From contig NZ_JH815519.1 in NCBI RefSeq assembly GCF_000297775.1, positions 31,080 through 68,579 on the forward strand: DNA of 37,500 bases. The letters run 5' to 3'. This stretch comes from Sutterella wadsworthensis 2_1_59BFAA. GTDB lineage: Bacteria > Pseudomonadota > Gammaproteobacteria > Burkholderiales > Burkholderiaceae_F. Positions within the stretch are counted from its first letter, which is position 1, and every line of letters starts with the position of its first letter. Positions 26,201 through 34,422 of this stretch are shown here, piece after piece. The notes below the pieces were generated by a model. The model worked only from the letters and a program-made list of their open reading frames with translations, ran no database searches and had not been told where the DNA came from. The translations under genes and the position numbers were made by a program.

Positions 26201-26225
26201 ATACCCGAGTCATTTACTCGGGTAT
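26201..26225. repeat. Perfect 10-bp hairpin ATACCCGAGT/ACTCGGGTAT
   Basis: A symmetrical stem with loop CATTT, 235 bp upstream of endA and just before a promoter-like pair reading right. It has only a short T run (TATTTG), so it could be a weak terminator, a leader structure of endA or an operator. Confidence 0.5.
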
Positions 26226-26230
26226 TTGCC

Positions 26231-26259
26231 TTGCGAACGATTCTCAGGTTCGATATAGT
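26231..26259 (+). promoter_or_regulatory. Promoter-like pair TTGCGA-N17-TATAGT
   Basis: A near-consensus -35 (26231-26236) and -10 (26254-26259) with 17-bp spacing in a gap without a gene. A strong terminator follows about 140 bases later. Confidence 0.5.
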
Positions 26260-26265
26260 TCATTT

Positions 26266-26435
26266 CAACGAAACACGGTTCCACTGCAAAACAGCGTGAG
26301 GGGTCGCGCTGAGTGGCAGGCGGATGAGCACCGCCTCGAACAAACCGAACGTTCTTTCTCCTGCGTTCGAGATCGTGTTTTGATGGGTCTGAGGACAGCC
26401 CGCCCAGCAGCGATGCTGGGCGGGCTTCTCTTTTT
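26266..26435 (+). ncRNA. Candidate small RNA between endA and the DUF3592 gene
   Basis: A promoter-like pair and a very strong terminator frame about 170 bases with no plausible coding frame or ribosome site. I could not match it to 6S, tmRNA, SRP RNA or RNase P RNA by their hallmark motifs. The prediction rests only on the promoter-terminator pair. Confidence 0.4.
26398..26435 (+). terminator. Strong orphan terminator
   Basis: GCCCGCCCAGCA (26398-26409) pairs perfectly with TGCTGGGCGGGC (26414-26425) around a GCGA loop, followed by TTCTCTTTTT. No gene on this strand lies upstream within 400 bp. Confidence 0.92.
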
Positions 26436-26540
26436 GCGCGGGACGCATCCGCCCGCACCGTCCTGCGGCTCCACCCCTTCTGAAAGTTGCTAAAGTAGCC
26501 TCAGGTACCGCGCCCTGCGGTGACATTTTGGGACTCAGTC

Positions 26541-26987
26541 ATGAAAGAGATTTTTCCCTGGATCTTCGCCGCCGCGCTGCTCCTTGCCGGCTCCGCCTTC
26601 CTCTACGCGGGCGTGAAGCTCACCTCCACCGCCTGGACGCTCAAGACGAGCGGCGAGCAGACGACCGCGACGATCGAGCGCGTCGAGGTTCGCGAGGCCC
26701 ACGTCAGGAAGGACGATGCGCCTGCGATCGTGCACTACTACACCGAGGTCGTCTCGTTCACGGCCTGGGACGGCAGCAAGGTCGAGGCTCGTCTGCCCGA
26801 GAAGAACGACGACGAGGCCCGCGGCAGCCCCGGCGACCCGATCGAGATCCGCTACCGCCACGACGATCCCTCGGTGGCCGCTCCCGTCAACGGCAGTCCG
26901 CTCGGCATTCAGGGGCCGATCCTCATCATCGCGGGTCTGGCGCTTCTCGCCTTCGGCGCGCGCTGGACGATCGTGAAGCTCCTCTGA
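26541..26987 (+). CDS. DUF3592 membrane protein
   Basis: A 148-residue protein with a membrane helix at each end (about residues 6-26 and 126-144) and an extracytoplasmic beta-rich domain between them. The layout and the segment TATIERVEVRE...YYTEVVSFTAWDGSKVEAR with GDPIEIRYRHDDP fit DUF3592. The function is unknown. I place the start at the ATG at 26541 with GGGA 7 bases upstream; a GTG at 26520 would add seven residues. It is a single gene between two terminators. Confidence 0.75.
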   Translation: MKEIFPWIFAAALLLAGSAFLYAGVKLTSTAWTLKTSGEQTTATIERVEVREAHVRKDDAPAIVHYYTEVVSFTAWDGSKVEARLPEKNDDEARGSPGDPIEIRYRHDDPSVAAPVNGSPLGIQGPILIIAGLALLAFGARWTIVKLL

Positions 26988-27000
26988 CTTGCACCGCACA

Positions 27001-27048
27001 AAACAAAATGGCCACGCAGGCTTGATGTCCTGCGGGGCCATTTTGTTT
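27001..27048. terminator. Bidirectional terminator between convergent genes
   Basis: AAACAAAATGGCC pairs with GGCCATTTTGTTT, and the inner ACGCAGG/CCTGCGG stem is nearly complete. A/T tracts on both sides fit termination of both the DUF3592 gene and the dipeptidase gene. Confidence 0.9.
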
Positions 27049-27102
27049 CATCCGACGCCGTCCGCGCCTCAGGCGAGGCGCAGGCGGCTCAGATGGTCTC
27101 GC

Positions 27103-28596
27103 TTAGTCCTTGCGCTTGTTGTTGGCGAAGAAGTTGGCGGCCTGGATGTCCGTCGTGCGGATCGTGAAGACCTGGTTCGTCAGGTCCTCCGTGAGCGCCT
27201 CGGCGTCGTTCATGACCTTGAGGTTGAACTCGTTGAGGAGCTTGCTGGCGGCCTTCGGGTCCTTCTTCACGACTTCCATGTACTTCTTTTCCATGTCGGC
27301 CTGGGCCTTGGCGGTGTCGGCTTCAAACGTCTTGTAGGCAGCCTTCACGACCGGGGCGAGCTTCTGGTAGTCCGTCATGACGAGCGTCTGGAGCTTGCGG
27401 TACTTCCAGTAGATCGACTTGCTGTCGGCCTTGTCCGTGCCCATGCCGTAGTGGGCCGGGTAGGATTCGAGGCCGTGGTAGTACGGAACGTAGCAGGAGA
27501 GGTCGGCCATGCCGATGCCCACGTAGGCGACTTCGCCGATTTCCTTCGGCAGCCACGGACGGACGTGCATGACGTGGGATTCATACGTGCGGAACACGCT
27601 GATCGGACGCCACGGTTCGTTGCCGTTGAGGACGGGGCTGTACGGATCGTGGTCCGTGCCCTCGTAGTGGTTGCGAAGCATCGTCTTCATGTCGTCGACG
27701 GTGAGCTTCTTTTCGGGCTTGAGGTAGACCGGGTACGTACGGCCTTCGTCGGGCTTCTGTTCGAGGCTCGGGTTGAAGAGCTTCTGAATCTGCCAGACGC
27801 GCGGGTCGTTGTAGACGCGGTCGCGGGCGTCGTCACGGCAGTAGGCCTTCGAGAAGTTGAACTCGCCGTCCTTCTTCGGATCGTAGAAGCCGTTCTTTTC
27901 AGCCCAGCTCACGAGGGTCTTGGAGGCCATGAAGTCGGCGCTCTTGGCGTCGTACTGCTGCAGGCGGCCCTGGTTGCCGGAGGCGAAGTACGTGTCCTTC
28001 GGGGTGCGGTGAGCCATCCACTGGTGGCCCGTGCCGGTTTCGAAGTACCAGACTTCCTTCTGGTCGACGAACACCACGCCGAAGCCTTCGCCGGCGCCGA
28101 TCGTCTCGACGATGGAGCCGAGGATCTCGATGCCTTCGCGGGCGGTCTTGGCACGCGGCAGGACGACGTCATGGATGTCGTCTTCGGTGATGCCGGTCTC
28201 TTCGTTGTACGGGTCAAGCTTCAGGGCGTCGTCGCGGGCGAAGATCGATTCCGTGCCGGAGATGCCGACGCCGGCTTCATTGAAGCCCACGGCGCCGTGC
28301 AGCTGGGTCTTCCAGTTGGGCACCGTCGTGTAGCGCATGCTCTCCTTGGGGAGCGGATATTCGAAGTTCGTCGCACCGTCATGGTCCTTGGTGCGGTACA
28401 TGCCGGACTGGTTCTTCTTGGCCGGATGAATGACGAAGTGCTGAGCCTTGAGGGCGCTGCTGTCGGCCGCACGCGCGACGAGGAAGGAACCGTCGGCGGT
28501 GGCGCCTTCACCCACCACGACCGTGGTACAGGCGAGGGCGGAGGCGGAAAGCGCGGTCGTGACGGCGAGCGTCAGGGCAAGCTTGCGAAAGAACAT
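27103..28596 (-). CDS. Exported C69-family dipeptidase (PepD type)
   Basis: 497 residues from the ATG at 28596, set by GAGGAG 7 bases upstream; the ATG at 28611 is less likely. It is an N-terminal nucleophile hydrolase. After the signal (LALTLAVTTALSASALA) the next residue is Cys in ACTTVVVG, which would become the catalytic N-terminal nucleophile once the leader is removed. Further C69 features are DGSFLVARAAD near 36, HGAVGFNEAGVGISGTES near 98, and GTGHQWMAHRTP near 186. It splits dipeptides of broad composition, in the periplasm if export occurs. A Lys-rich helical tail (about 425-497) follows the hydrolase domain. It is monocistronic. Confidence 0.88.
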   Translation of the reverse strand: MFFRKLALTLAVTTALSASALACTTVVVGEGATADGSFLVARAADSSALKAQHFVIHPAKKNQSGMYRTKDHDGATNFEYPLPKESMRYTTVPNWKTQLHGAVGFNEAGVGISGTESIFARDDALKLDPYNEETGITEDDIHDVVLPRAKTAREGIEILGSIVETIGAGEGFGVVFVDQKEVWYFETGTGHQWMAHRTPKDTYFASGNQGRLQQYDAKSADFMASKTLVSWAEKNGFYDPKKDGEFNFSKAYCRDDARDRVYNDPRVWQIQKLFNPSLEQKPDEGRTYPVYLKPEKKLTVDDMKTMLRNHYEGTDHDPYSPVLNGNEPWRPISVFRTYESHVMHVRPWLPKEIGEVAYVGIGMADLSCYVPYYHGLESYPAHYGMGTDKADSKSIYWKYRKLQTLVMTDYQKLAPVVKAAYKTFEADTAKAQADMEKKYMEVVKKDPKAASKLLNEFNLKVMNDAEALTEDLTNQVFTIRTTDIQAANFFANNKRKD

Positions 28597-29120
28597 GGCT
28601 GGTCTCCTCATGTTTCACGTAGTCCCGCCCGAGTGGTCAAAAGGGATGGGCGGGGCTGTGGGTGAACCGTCTGCATCGGGCGCCCGCTCCTTCGTGTTCA
28701 AGCCCCGTGCGACGTCCGGCGGTTCGGAATATGCATGGGGCCGCGCGCCCTGTCCTCTGACGGGGCGCGCTGCATCCGCCTCTATATATATGTGGCGGCG
28801 GACGCCTGCGAAGGTGCGACGGCTACGGGACGCGGACCGTTCGTCGAACCGTCGGTCTGTCTGTCGTCTAGGCAGATCATCTTAGTTGAATTGATCTCAC
28901 GCTCGCAATCGTTCTCAGGGTAAACGGCATCCCCACCTAGCGAAAACCCGCTCCGGCTCACGCAGGATGGAAATGCATCATCGTTCCGCGCAGCCGCCGC
29001 TTCGGGAAAACCGCGCCGCAGTCGGGAACGCGACGGGCTACAATGAGGATGCCCGTTCCAGGTCCGCTCCCCCGGCGGTTGCGGAACACCCCATTCAGAC
29101 CACCCAGTTTAGGAGAGCGT
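28597..29120. other. Intergenic region between dipeptidase and hydrogenase genes
   Basis: A 524-bp gap between divergent genes. It holds a GCGCGCCC/GGGCGCGC stem near 28745-28772 and a CCGCC...GGCGG stem around TATATATATG near 28790. No coding frame is convincing and I see no clear FNR-type site, although both neighbouring promoters must lie here. Confidence 0.4.
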
Positions 29121-31172
29121 ATGTCCAAGCACATTCGGCAGGAGGTTCGCGTCGCCATCGACGAGAACAATCCCGCCATTGTCCGCGACGAGGATCTCTG
29201 CGTTGAATGCCGCCTCTGCGCCGGCATCTGCAACGAGTATGTCGGCGTCAACAACGCCTACGATCTTGCCAAGACGGGCGGACGATCCGTCTGCATCCAC
29301 TGCGGACAGTGCATTCCCGTCTGCCCGACCAACTCCCTTCAGATCAAGTCCTCCTGCGACGCCGTCAGGAAGGCCGTCGCTGATCCCGACAAGATCGTGA
29401 TCTTCTCGACGAGCCCGTCGGTGCGCGTGGCGCTCGGCGACGCCTTCGGCATGGCCGACGGCGCCTTCGTCGAGGGACAGATGGTCGAGCTCCTTCGCCG
29501 CCTCGGCGGCGACTACGTCCTCGACACGAACTTCGCCGCCGACCTTACGATCTGCGAGGAGGCTGCCGAGCTCATCGAGCGCATCACCAACGCCAAGGGT
29601 CCGCTGCCCCAGTTCACGAGCTGCTGCCCCGCCTGGGTCCGCTACTGCGAGACCTTCCATCCCGAAATGATTCCGCACATCTCCTCCGCGAAGAGCCCCA
29701 TCGGCATGCAGGGTCCGACCGTCAAGACCTACTTCGCGAAGAAGATGAACCTCGACCCAAAGCGCATCGTGCACGTGGCGGTGACGCCCTGCACGGCCAA
29801 GAAGGCCGAGATCCTGCGCGAGGAGATGAACGCCGCGGGCCGCCTGCTCGGCGATCCCGCCATGCGCGACACCGACTACGTCATCACGACCGTCGAGCTC
29901 GCCGACTGGGCCAAGGCCGCCCGCATCAATTTTGCCGAGCTCCCCGAGGGCGCCTTTGACCGCCTGATGGGCGAAGGCTCCGGCGCGGGCGTCATCTTCG
30001 GCAACACGGGCGGAGTCATGGAGGCTGCGCTTCGCACCGCCTACCGCCACCTGACGGGCGAGACCGCCCCCGCCGAGCTCTATCACCTGACCCCCGTCCG
30101 CGGCCTTCAGGACGTCAAGGAGGCCACCGTCACGATCGCCGGCAACGACATCAACGTCGCCGTCATCTACGGCACCGCCTCCGCAGGCGAGTTCATCCGC
30201 CGCCTCAACGCGAGCGAGACGGACAAGCCCTATCACTTCGTCGAGGTGATGTCCTGCCCCGGCGGCTGCATCTCCGGCGGCGGCCAGCCCTCCGCCTTCG
30301 GCAACAAGGCCGACGTGCTTCGCGAGGCCCGCATTGCGAGCCTCTACAAGCGCGATGAGGAGATGGACTGCCGCACGAGCGACGAAAACGAGGAAATCAA
30401 GGCCCTTTACCGTGACTTCTACGGCGAACCGCTCAGCGAGCTCGCCGAGGAATTGCTTCACACCAACTACACCGACCGCCGGTCGGATTTAGGAGAAAAG
30501 AAAATGTCTTACCGTTGCAAAGTCTGCGGCTACATCTACGAAGGCGACGAACTGCCCGCCGACTACATCTGCCCGCTCTGCCACAAGGGCGTCGAGGTCT
30601 TCGAAAAGGTTGAGGAAAAGCCCGCCGCCACCGGCGAAAAGACCCTCGCCGGCACCAAGACCGAAAAGAACCTCCAGGCCGCCTTCGCAGGCGAAAGCCA
30701 GGCCCGCAACAAGTACACGTACTTCGCCGAAGTCGCCAAGCGTGAAGGCTACGAGCAGCTCGCCGAAATCTTCCTGACGACGGCCCGCAACGAACAGGAA
30801 CACGCCCGCCTGTGGTTCTCCGCCCTCGGCGGCATCCAGTCCACGGCCGCCAACCTCAAGGCCGCCGCTGAAGGCGAAAACTACGAATGGACCGACATGT
30901 ACGTCCAGTTCGCCAAGGACGCCGAAGAGGAAGGCTTCCCCGAACTCGCCGCCAAGTTCCGCGCCGTCGGCGCCATCGAACGCGCCCACGAGGAACGCTA
31001 CCTCAAGCTCCTCAAGAACGTTGAGATGCAGCAGGTCTTCGAAAAGGCCGGCGAATGCATGTGGGAATGCCGCATCTGCGGCCACCTCGTCGTCGGCACG
31101 AAGGCCCCTGAAGTCTGCCCCGTCTGCGGTTACAGCCAGGCCTATTTCGAAGTGCGCGCTGAAAACTACTGA
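29121..31172 (+). CDS. [FeFe] hydrogenase fused in frame to rubrerythrin
   Basis: A 683-residue frame from the ATG at 29121 (AGGAG 7 bases upstream). Residues 1-461 form a monomeric [FeFe] hydrogenase. Two [4Fe-4S] ferredoxin sites (Cys 27, 30, 33, 37 and 58, 61, 64, 68) precede the H-cluster motifs TSCCPAW (168-169), TPCTAKKAE (224) and [16 protein letters not shown] (379, 383). Motif 2 has Thr where most have Met. Residues 462-683 form a rubrerythrin: an N-terminal rubredoxin site ([10 protein letters not shown]...CPLC), a diiron four-helix domain ([31 protein letters not shown]) and a C-terminal rubredoxin site (CRICGHLV...CPVCGY). It joins H2 chemistry to peroxide reduction in the cytoplasm. 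An internal ribosome site before residue 462 means that rubrerythrin may also be made alone. Maturases HydE, F and G are not in this window. Confidence 0.9.
   Translation: MSKHIRQEVRVAIDENNPAIVRDEDLCVECRLCAGICNEYVGVNNAYDLAKTGGRSVCIHCGQCIPVCPTNSLQIKSSCDAVRKAVADPDKIVIFSTSPSVRVALGDAFGMADGAFVEGQMVELLRRLGGDYVLDTNFAADLTICEEAAELIERITNAKGPLPQFTSCCPAWVRYCETFHPEMIPHISSAKSPIGMQGPTVKTYFAKKMNLDPKRIVHVAVTPCTAKKAEILREEMNAAGRLLGDPAMRDTDYVITTVELADWAKAARINFAELPEGAFDRLMGEGSGAGVIFGNTGGVMEAALRTAYRHLTGETAPAELYHLTPVRGLQDVKEATVTIAGNDINVAVIYGTASAGEFIRRLNASETDKPYHFVEVMSCPGGCISGGGQPSAFGNKADVLREARIASLYKRDEEMDCRTSDENEEIKALYRDFYGEPLSELAEELLHTNYTDRRSDLGEKKMSYRCKVCGYIYEGDELPADYICPLCHKGVEVFEKVEEKPAATGEKTLAGTKTEKNLQAAFAGESQARNKYTYFAEVAKREGYEQLAEIFLTTARNEQEHARLWFSALGGIQSTAANLKAAAEGENYEWTDMYVQFAKDAEEEGFPELAAKFRAVGAIERAHEERYLKLLKNVEMQQVFEKAGECMWECRICGHLVVGTKAPEVCPVCGYSQAYFEVRAENY
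30491..30506 (+). promoter_or_regulatory. Internal ribosome site and ATG for separate rubrerythrin
   Basis: AGGAG (30491-30495) stands 8 bases before the in-frame ATG at 30504, and the product [14 protein letters not shown] is a complete rubrerythrin of 222 residues. The hydrogenase frame reads through this site as GGATTTAGGAG. Removing one T would create the stop TAG directly before it. Confidence 0.75.
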
Positions 31173-31204
31173 TGACTGGCTAACTAACAGCTAAATACTT
31201 GAAG

Positions 31205-31248
31205 ACCCCGTAAGATTGACTGCGCCACAGTCATCTTGCGGGGTTTTT
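31205..31248 (+). terminator. Rho-independent terminator of the hydrogenase-rubrerythrin gene
   Basis: ACCCCGTAAGAT...ATCTTGCGGGGT with the inner GACTG/CAGTC stem, followed by TTTTT. Confidence 0.9.
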
Positions 31249-31340
31249 ACTTTCTGCGCACCGCTCATTTGCTTGCAAACTACGGATTTGACTGAGGGAC
31301 AAAATAGAAGGGCTTCATATTCTCTCCCTCACTTCGCAAA

Positions 31341-32525
31341 ATGCAAGTCACCTCAAAAAACATCGGCCTGCTGCCGGACGGCAGGTACACGATCGAAACG
31401 AATCTCCAAGTCCGAGTTACGAAAAGCAAGGCGTCCTTCATCTTTCGCTACCAGTTTGCGGGCCGCCGGCGAGATCTGTCGCTCGGCAGTCACCCCACCG
31501 TCACCGTCACGGCCGCCAAGCAAGAAGCTGCCAAGTGTCGCGCCCTGCTCGCGCGCGGCATCGACCCTTTAGATGTCAGAGCAGAGCATCGCGCCGAGCA
31601 CGCCAGGCGAGCGCTCGACTTTGCAAGTTACGCGGAGCACGCGCTCGAAACGATCTTCGAGCTCAAGCACCTGTCCGAAGCGACCAAGGTGTCTTGGCGA
31701 GGACCGATGAAGAATCACATCCTGCCAGTGCTCAGGCACAAACTAGTCGCAGACATCACGGTGCAGGACATCTGCGAAGTGCTAGACCCACTGTGGGAAA
31801 AGAAGACGAGAATCGCATCGAGGATCCGTGGACAACTGGAAGCGATCTTCACGCTCGCGAAGCGTGAAGGCGTCTACATTGGCGAGAATCCCGCCACATG
31901 GAAAGGGAATCTGGAGGCGTACTTCCCGCCGCCGGCGAGGGTCCATAGGCGCGAACATCAGAAGGCCTACACCATCGAGGCGCTCGCCGATCAGCTGAAG
32001 GCGAGTCTTCGTGTCGACAGGCCCGTGCACAATGCTTTCGTCTTCGGCGTCCTCACCGCCACGCGACAAGCTGAGTTCAATGACGCAAAATGGTCCGAGA
32101 TCGACTTTGAGCATAAGGTCTGGACTGTTCCGCCCGAACGAAGGAAAGACCGCAAGCCCGAGCCATTCCGCGTCCCACTGTCTGACCAAGCGATCGCGTT
32201 GCTCAAGCGCATTACGCCAGAGAGCGAGTACATCTTTTCGGGCAGCTACTACAACAATCGCTCAGTGGCTCGCTACTATGTCTCGACAATGGTGCAGTAC
32301 GCCTCTGGCAGCACGGCAACAATGCATGGCTGCAGGTCTACATTTCGCGACTGGTGCGCGCGCGAAGGCATCGACACCGCAGTGGCAGAAAAGTGCCTTA
32401 TGCACTCGCTCAAGTCAGTGCAGGCCGCATATCAGAGAGACGACTTGCTTGAGCGCAGACGACCCGTCATGCAGCAATGGGCAGATGCGATCCTGCCGAT
32501 GAGCCTGCTGAGCGACCACAAATAG
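31341..32525 (+). CDS. int: Tyrosine recombinase, P4-type prophage/island integrase
   Basis: A 394-residue integrase. The N-terminal arm-binding domain (DUF4102-like: GRRRDLSLGSHPTVTVTAAK), a central SAM-like core-binding domain (about 90-190) and the catalytic domain are all present. Catalytic residues are Arg in TATRQAEF (near 236), His and Arg in MHGCRSTFRDW (near 329-332), and a final His...Tyr in CLMHSLKSVQAAYQR with Tyr near 363. Such enzymes insert islands and prophages at attachment sites, often tRNA genes; none is visible here. It lies right after the hydrogenase terminator, and GC drops from this point on, marking the island edge. There is no clear ribosome site before the ATG. Confidence 0.93.
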   Translation: MQVTSKNIGLLPDGRYTIETNLQVRVTKSKASFIFRYQFAGRRRDLSLGSHPTVTVTAAKQEAAKCRALLARGIDPLDVRAEHRAEHARRALDFASYAEHALETIFELKHLSEATKVSWRGPMKNHILPVLRHKLVADITVQDICEVLDPLWEKKTRIASRIRGQLEAIFTLAKREGVYIGENPATWKGNLEAYFPPPARVHRREHQKAYTIEALADQLKASLRVDRPVHNAFVFGVLTATRQAEFNDAKWSEIDFEHKVWTVPPERRKDRKPEPFRVPLSDQAIALLKRITPESEYIFSGSYYNNRSVARYYVSTMVQYASGSTATMHGCRSTFRDWCAREGIDTAVAEKCLMHSLKSVQAAYQRDDLLERRRPVMQQWADAILPMSLLSDHK

Positions 32526-32548
32526 AAAAACGCCCCACCTACCGATGA
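32526..32548 (+). terminator. Left arm of the integrase terminator, split by IS3
   Basis: AAAAACGCCCC-A-CCTACC (32526-32543) would pair with GGTAGG-C-GGGGCGTTTT at 34195-34211 across the inserted IS3 element. Without the insertion the loop would be GATGAT, directly after the integrase stop codon. Confidence 0.8.
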
Positions 32549-32593
32549 TGATGTGGTCCCCGATTCTTGGACAAAGAATTGGGGACCATCTGT

Positions 32594-33085
32594 ATGGGAC
32601 ATAAATGGAAGGGAACAGTTGAAGCTAGAAAGCTGAGGTTTCTCGAGCTCTATGAGGATGGCGCAAGCTATCAAGAGATAATGACCCAGCTTGGGCTGGA
32701 TGAGCATGATCTTAGGGATTGGCGCGCTACAATTCGTATTTTGGGCGTTTCTCGATTTCTAATGTCACATACCGTCAAAACGACATATTCCTACGAAACC
32801 AAGCTGGCAGCAGTCAAAGCTCGCGTTGAAGATCAGGTCTCGTACCAAGACATCTTGGCTGCATATGGCGTTGCTCCCAAGCTTCTTCGACGTTGGTGCA
32901 AGATTTATAGTGAACATGGCGAAGCAGGTCTGCAACCGAAGAAAAGGGGACGTCAGTTAGGGGCCAAGCAGAAGCCCGCGCAAGAGTTGACCCCCATGGA
33001 GAAGCTGGAACTTCGTATCAAGCAACTTGAAGCGGAGAATGCCATCTTAAAAAAAGTCGCGGCCCTGAAAGATTGGCAAAACTGA
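32594..33085 (+). CDS. IS3-family transposase OrfA
   Basis: About 163 residues from the ATG at 32594 (a TTG at 32567 would add nine). It contains two helix-turn-helix parts (SYQEIMTQLGLDEHDLRDW near 26; SYQDILAAYGVAPKLLRRW near 91) and a C-terminal leucine-zipper-like helix (MEKLELRIKQLEAENAILKK). It binds the IS ends. Near its end the run of seven A (33049-33055) allows a -1 ribosomal shift into orfB, giving the OrfAB transposase, as in IS150. Confidence 0.88.
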   Translation: MGHKWKGTVEARKLRFLELYEDGASYQEIMTQLGLDEHDLRDWRATIRILGVSRFLMSHTVKTTYSYETKLAAVKARVEDQVSYQDILAAYGVAPKLLRRWCKIYSEHGEAGLQPKKRGRQLGAKQKPAQELTPMEKLELRIKQLEAENAILKKVAALKDWQN

Positions 33086-33954
33086 GCAATCGAGAGAAAG
33101 CAGAGATCGTTTATTCTCTTTCAGGGCAACATGAGCTTGATCTTCTGTTGAAGATCATTGGGTTGCCCCGGTCGAGCTACTACTATGCCCGTAAACATCC
33201 GAAGGCAGCTACACGCCCGGACGTTCATGAGAAGGTCAAGGAAATCTTCAACCGCACGTCAAATGGTTGCGGCCATCGCCAGATCTTCATGCGTTTACGT
33301 CGTGAGTTCAACATCGTCATCGCGAAAAAGACGGTATTGAAGGTAATGCGAGAATTGGGGTTGATCTGTAAGATTAGGCGACAGGGGTTTAGAAAGTACA
33401 GCTCTTATAAAGGCGACAATCGTACCGTTCCCAATCTCTTGGCACGCGATTTCAAAACAGCCTGCCCCTTCACGAAGATCGGTACCGATGTGACAGAGTT
33501 CGCTTTGTCCTTCGGTAAGGTATACCTCGCTCAGGTCGTTGACTTTTACTCCAATGAGATTCTGGCTTTCTCCATCAGTCGATCGCCCAACATGGATCAG
33601 CAAGAAGAGATGTTCGACGCGTTGGTGAAGGCGTTACCCCTTGGGGCTAGTCCCATCCTTCACAGCGATATGGGATGGCAATATCAGAATCCTGATTGGA
33701 TTAAATGGACCAAGGAGCACAACGTCACGCGAAGCATGTCTCGCAGGGGTAACTGTTTGGACAATGCGGCAACAGAGCAGGCATTTGGCCATATGAAGGA
33801 CGAGTTCTTCAGGGGGCAGTGCTGGGATAGCTTTGACGCCTTCAAGAGCGATCTGACGGCTTATATCGCCCATTGGAACACGAAGAGACCTCAGGAGCGT
33901 TTGGATGGATACGCACCATCCGAGTACCGTCAGCGTTATGTTAAAGCGGAATAA
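33073..33954 (+). CDS. IS3-family transposase OrfB (DDE integrase domain)
   Basis: 293 residues if begun at TTG 33073, but probably made mainly as an OrfAB fusion after a -1 shift. The domain order is an HTH_21-like region (GCGHRQIFMRLRREFNI near 58) and then the rve catalytic core. The DDE residues are Asp in GTDVTEFALS, Asp in LHSDMGWQYQ, and Glu in NAATEQAFGHMKDEFF, with the trailing Lys. It is full length, and no frameshift other than the programmed one is seen. Confidence 0.92.
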   Translation: MAKLSNREKAEIVYSLSGQHELDLLLKIIGLPRSSYYYARKHPKAATRPDVHEKVKEIFNRTSNGCGHRQIFMRLRREFNIVIAKKTVLKVMRELGLICKIRRQGFRKYSSYKGDNRTVPNLLARDFKTACPFTKIGTDVTEFALSFGKVYLAQVVDFYSNEILAFSISRSPNMDQQEEMFDALVKALPLGASPILHSDMGWQYQNPDWIKWTKEHNVTRSMSRRGNCLDNAATEQAFGHMKDEFFRGQCWDSFDAFKSDLTAYIAHWNTKRPQERLDGYAPSEYRQRYVKAE

Positions 33955-34081
33955 GAGCGTTCTCAGCGGTCTGAGAGCGATGAGTCGGGTCAAGGGTTGA
34001 CCGAAGAAGTTGGAGGGGCCCTTTGGGAGGATCTAAGTTGTTCGGTCGTCCCTTGACGCGCCCCAGATAAAATACGCTATC

Positions 34082-34115
34082 GGCGTAGCCGGGACTTGCT
34101 TGTCCCGGCTATGCC
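34082..34115. repeat. Strong hairpin in the IS3 tail
   Basis: GGC-TAGCCGGGAC pairs with GTCCCGGCTA-GCC around TTGCTT. A related but separate hairpin with a CGGGGAC/GTCCCCG core lies downstream at 34368-34422. It could be a transcription terminator or a REP-like unit carried by the element. Confidence 0.6.
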
Positions 34116-34299
34116 AAGCGGCGAGCGTTAAAATCGGCCGCACTCAACTTGGAGTTTATTTTGTAGTCCAAGTTTCGGGGTCCAGATCAATGATGGTAGG
34201 CGGGGCGTTTTCAGGGGCAGGATTTCTCGACGCTCCATATGATCGAACATCAATACTCTCGTAGCCCGTATAAATTTGCCTCGCGGAGCGGCGGAAATT

Positions 34300-34329
34300 T
34301 CTAATTACGTAGAATTCTACATAATTAGA
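34300..34329. repeat. 30-bp near-perfect palindrome
   Basis: TCTAATTA and TAATTAGA arms surround the perfect 12-bp GTAGAATTCTAC, with a single mismatched pair (34308 and 34321). Confidence 0.7.
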
Positions 34330-34367
34330 TCCGATGCCCCAGGCTATCAATTACGAATAAAAAGGAA

Positions 34368-34422
34368 ACCGCGCGGAGTGAGCTTCCCGGGGACGGATTG
34401 TCCCCGGCTAGGCTTGCGCGGT
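34368..34422. repeat. Two-tier hairpin (ACCGCGC...GCGCGGT)
   Basis: Outer 7-bp arms at 34368-34374 and 34416-34422, inner CGGGGAC/GTCCCCG (34388-34394 and 34400-34406) with a 5-base loop. It could encode a structured RNA or a REP-like repeat. Confidence 0.5.

Larger units (their letters stand above)
32549..34189 (+). mobile_element. IS3-family (IS150-like) insertion sequence, 1641 bp
   Basis: Terminal inverted repeats start TGATGTGGTCCCC (left, 32549) and, read inward from 34189, TGATCTGGACCCC (right). ACTTGGAC and TCTTGGAC follow in each. A 4-bp target repeat ATGA flanks it (32545-32548 and 34190-34193). It carries orfA and orfB with an A7 slippery run at 33049-33055. It seems intact. The tail after orfB is unusually long (235 bp). 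Confidence 0.88.

Noticed and set aside
26989-28665. 558-residue open frame antisense to the dipeptidase
   Set aside because: It is an artefact of codon bias. The minus-strand gene has a signal peptide, nucleophile Cys and ribosome site.
31173-31340. Attachment site of the integrase in a tRNA 3' end
   Set aside because: The gap holds only the hydrogenase terminator and no tRNA-like sequence. The matching att site would lie beyond the window, so no att call can be supported.
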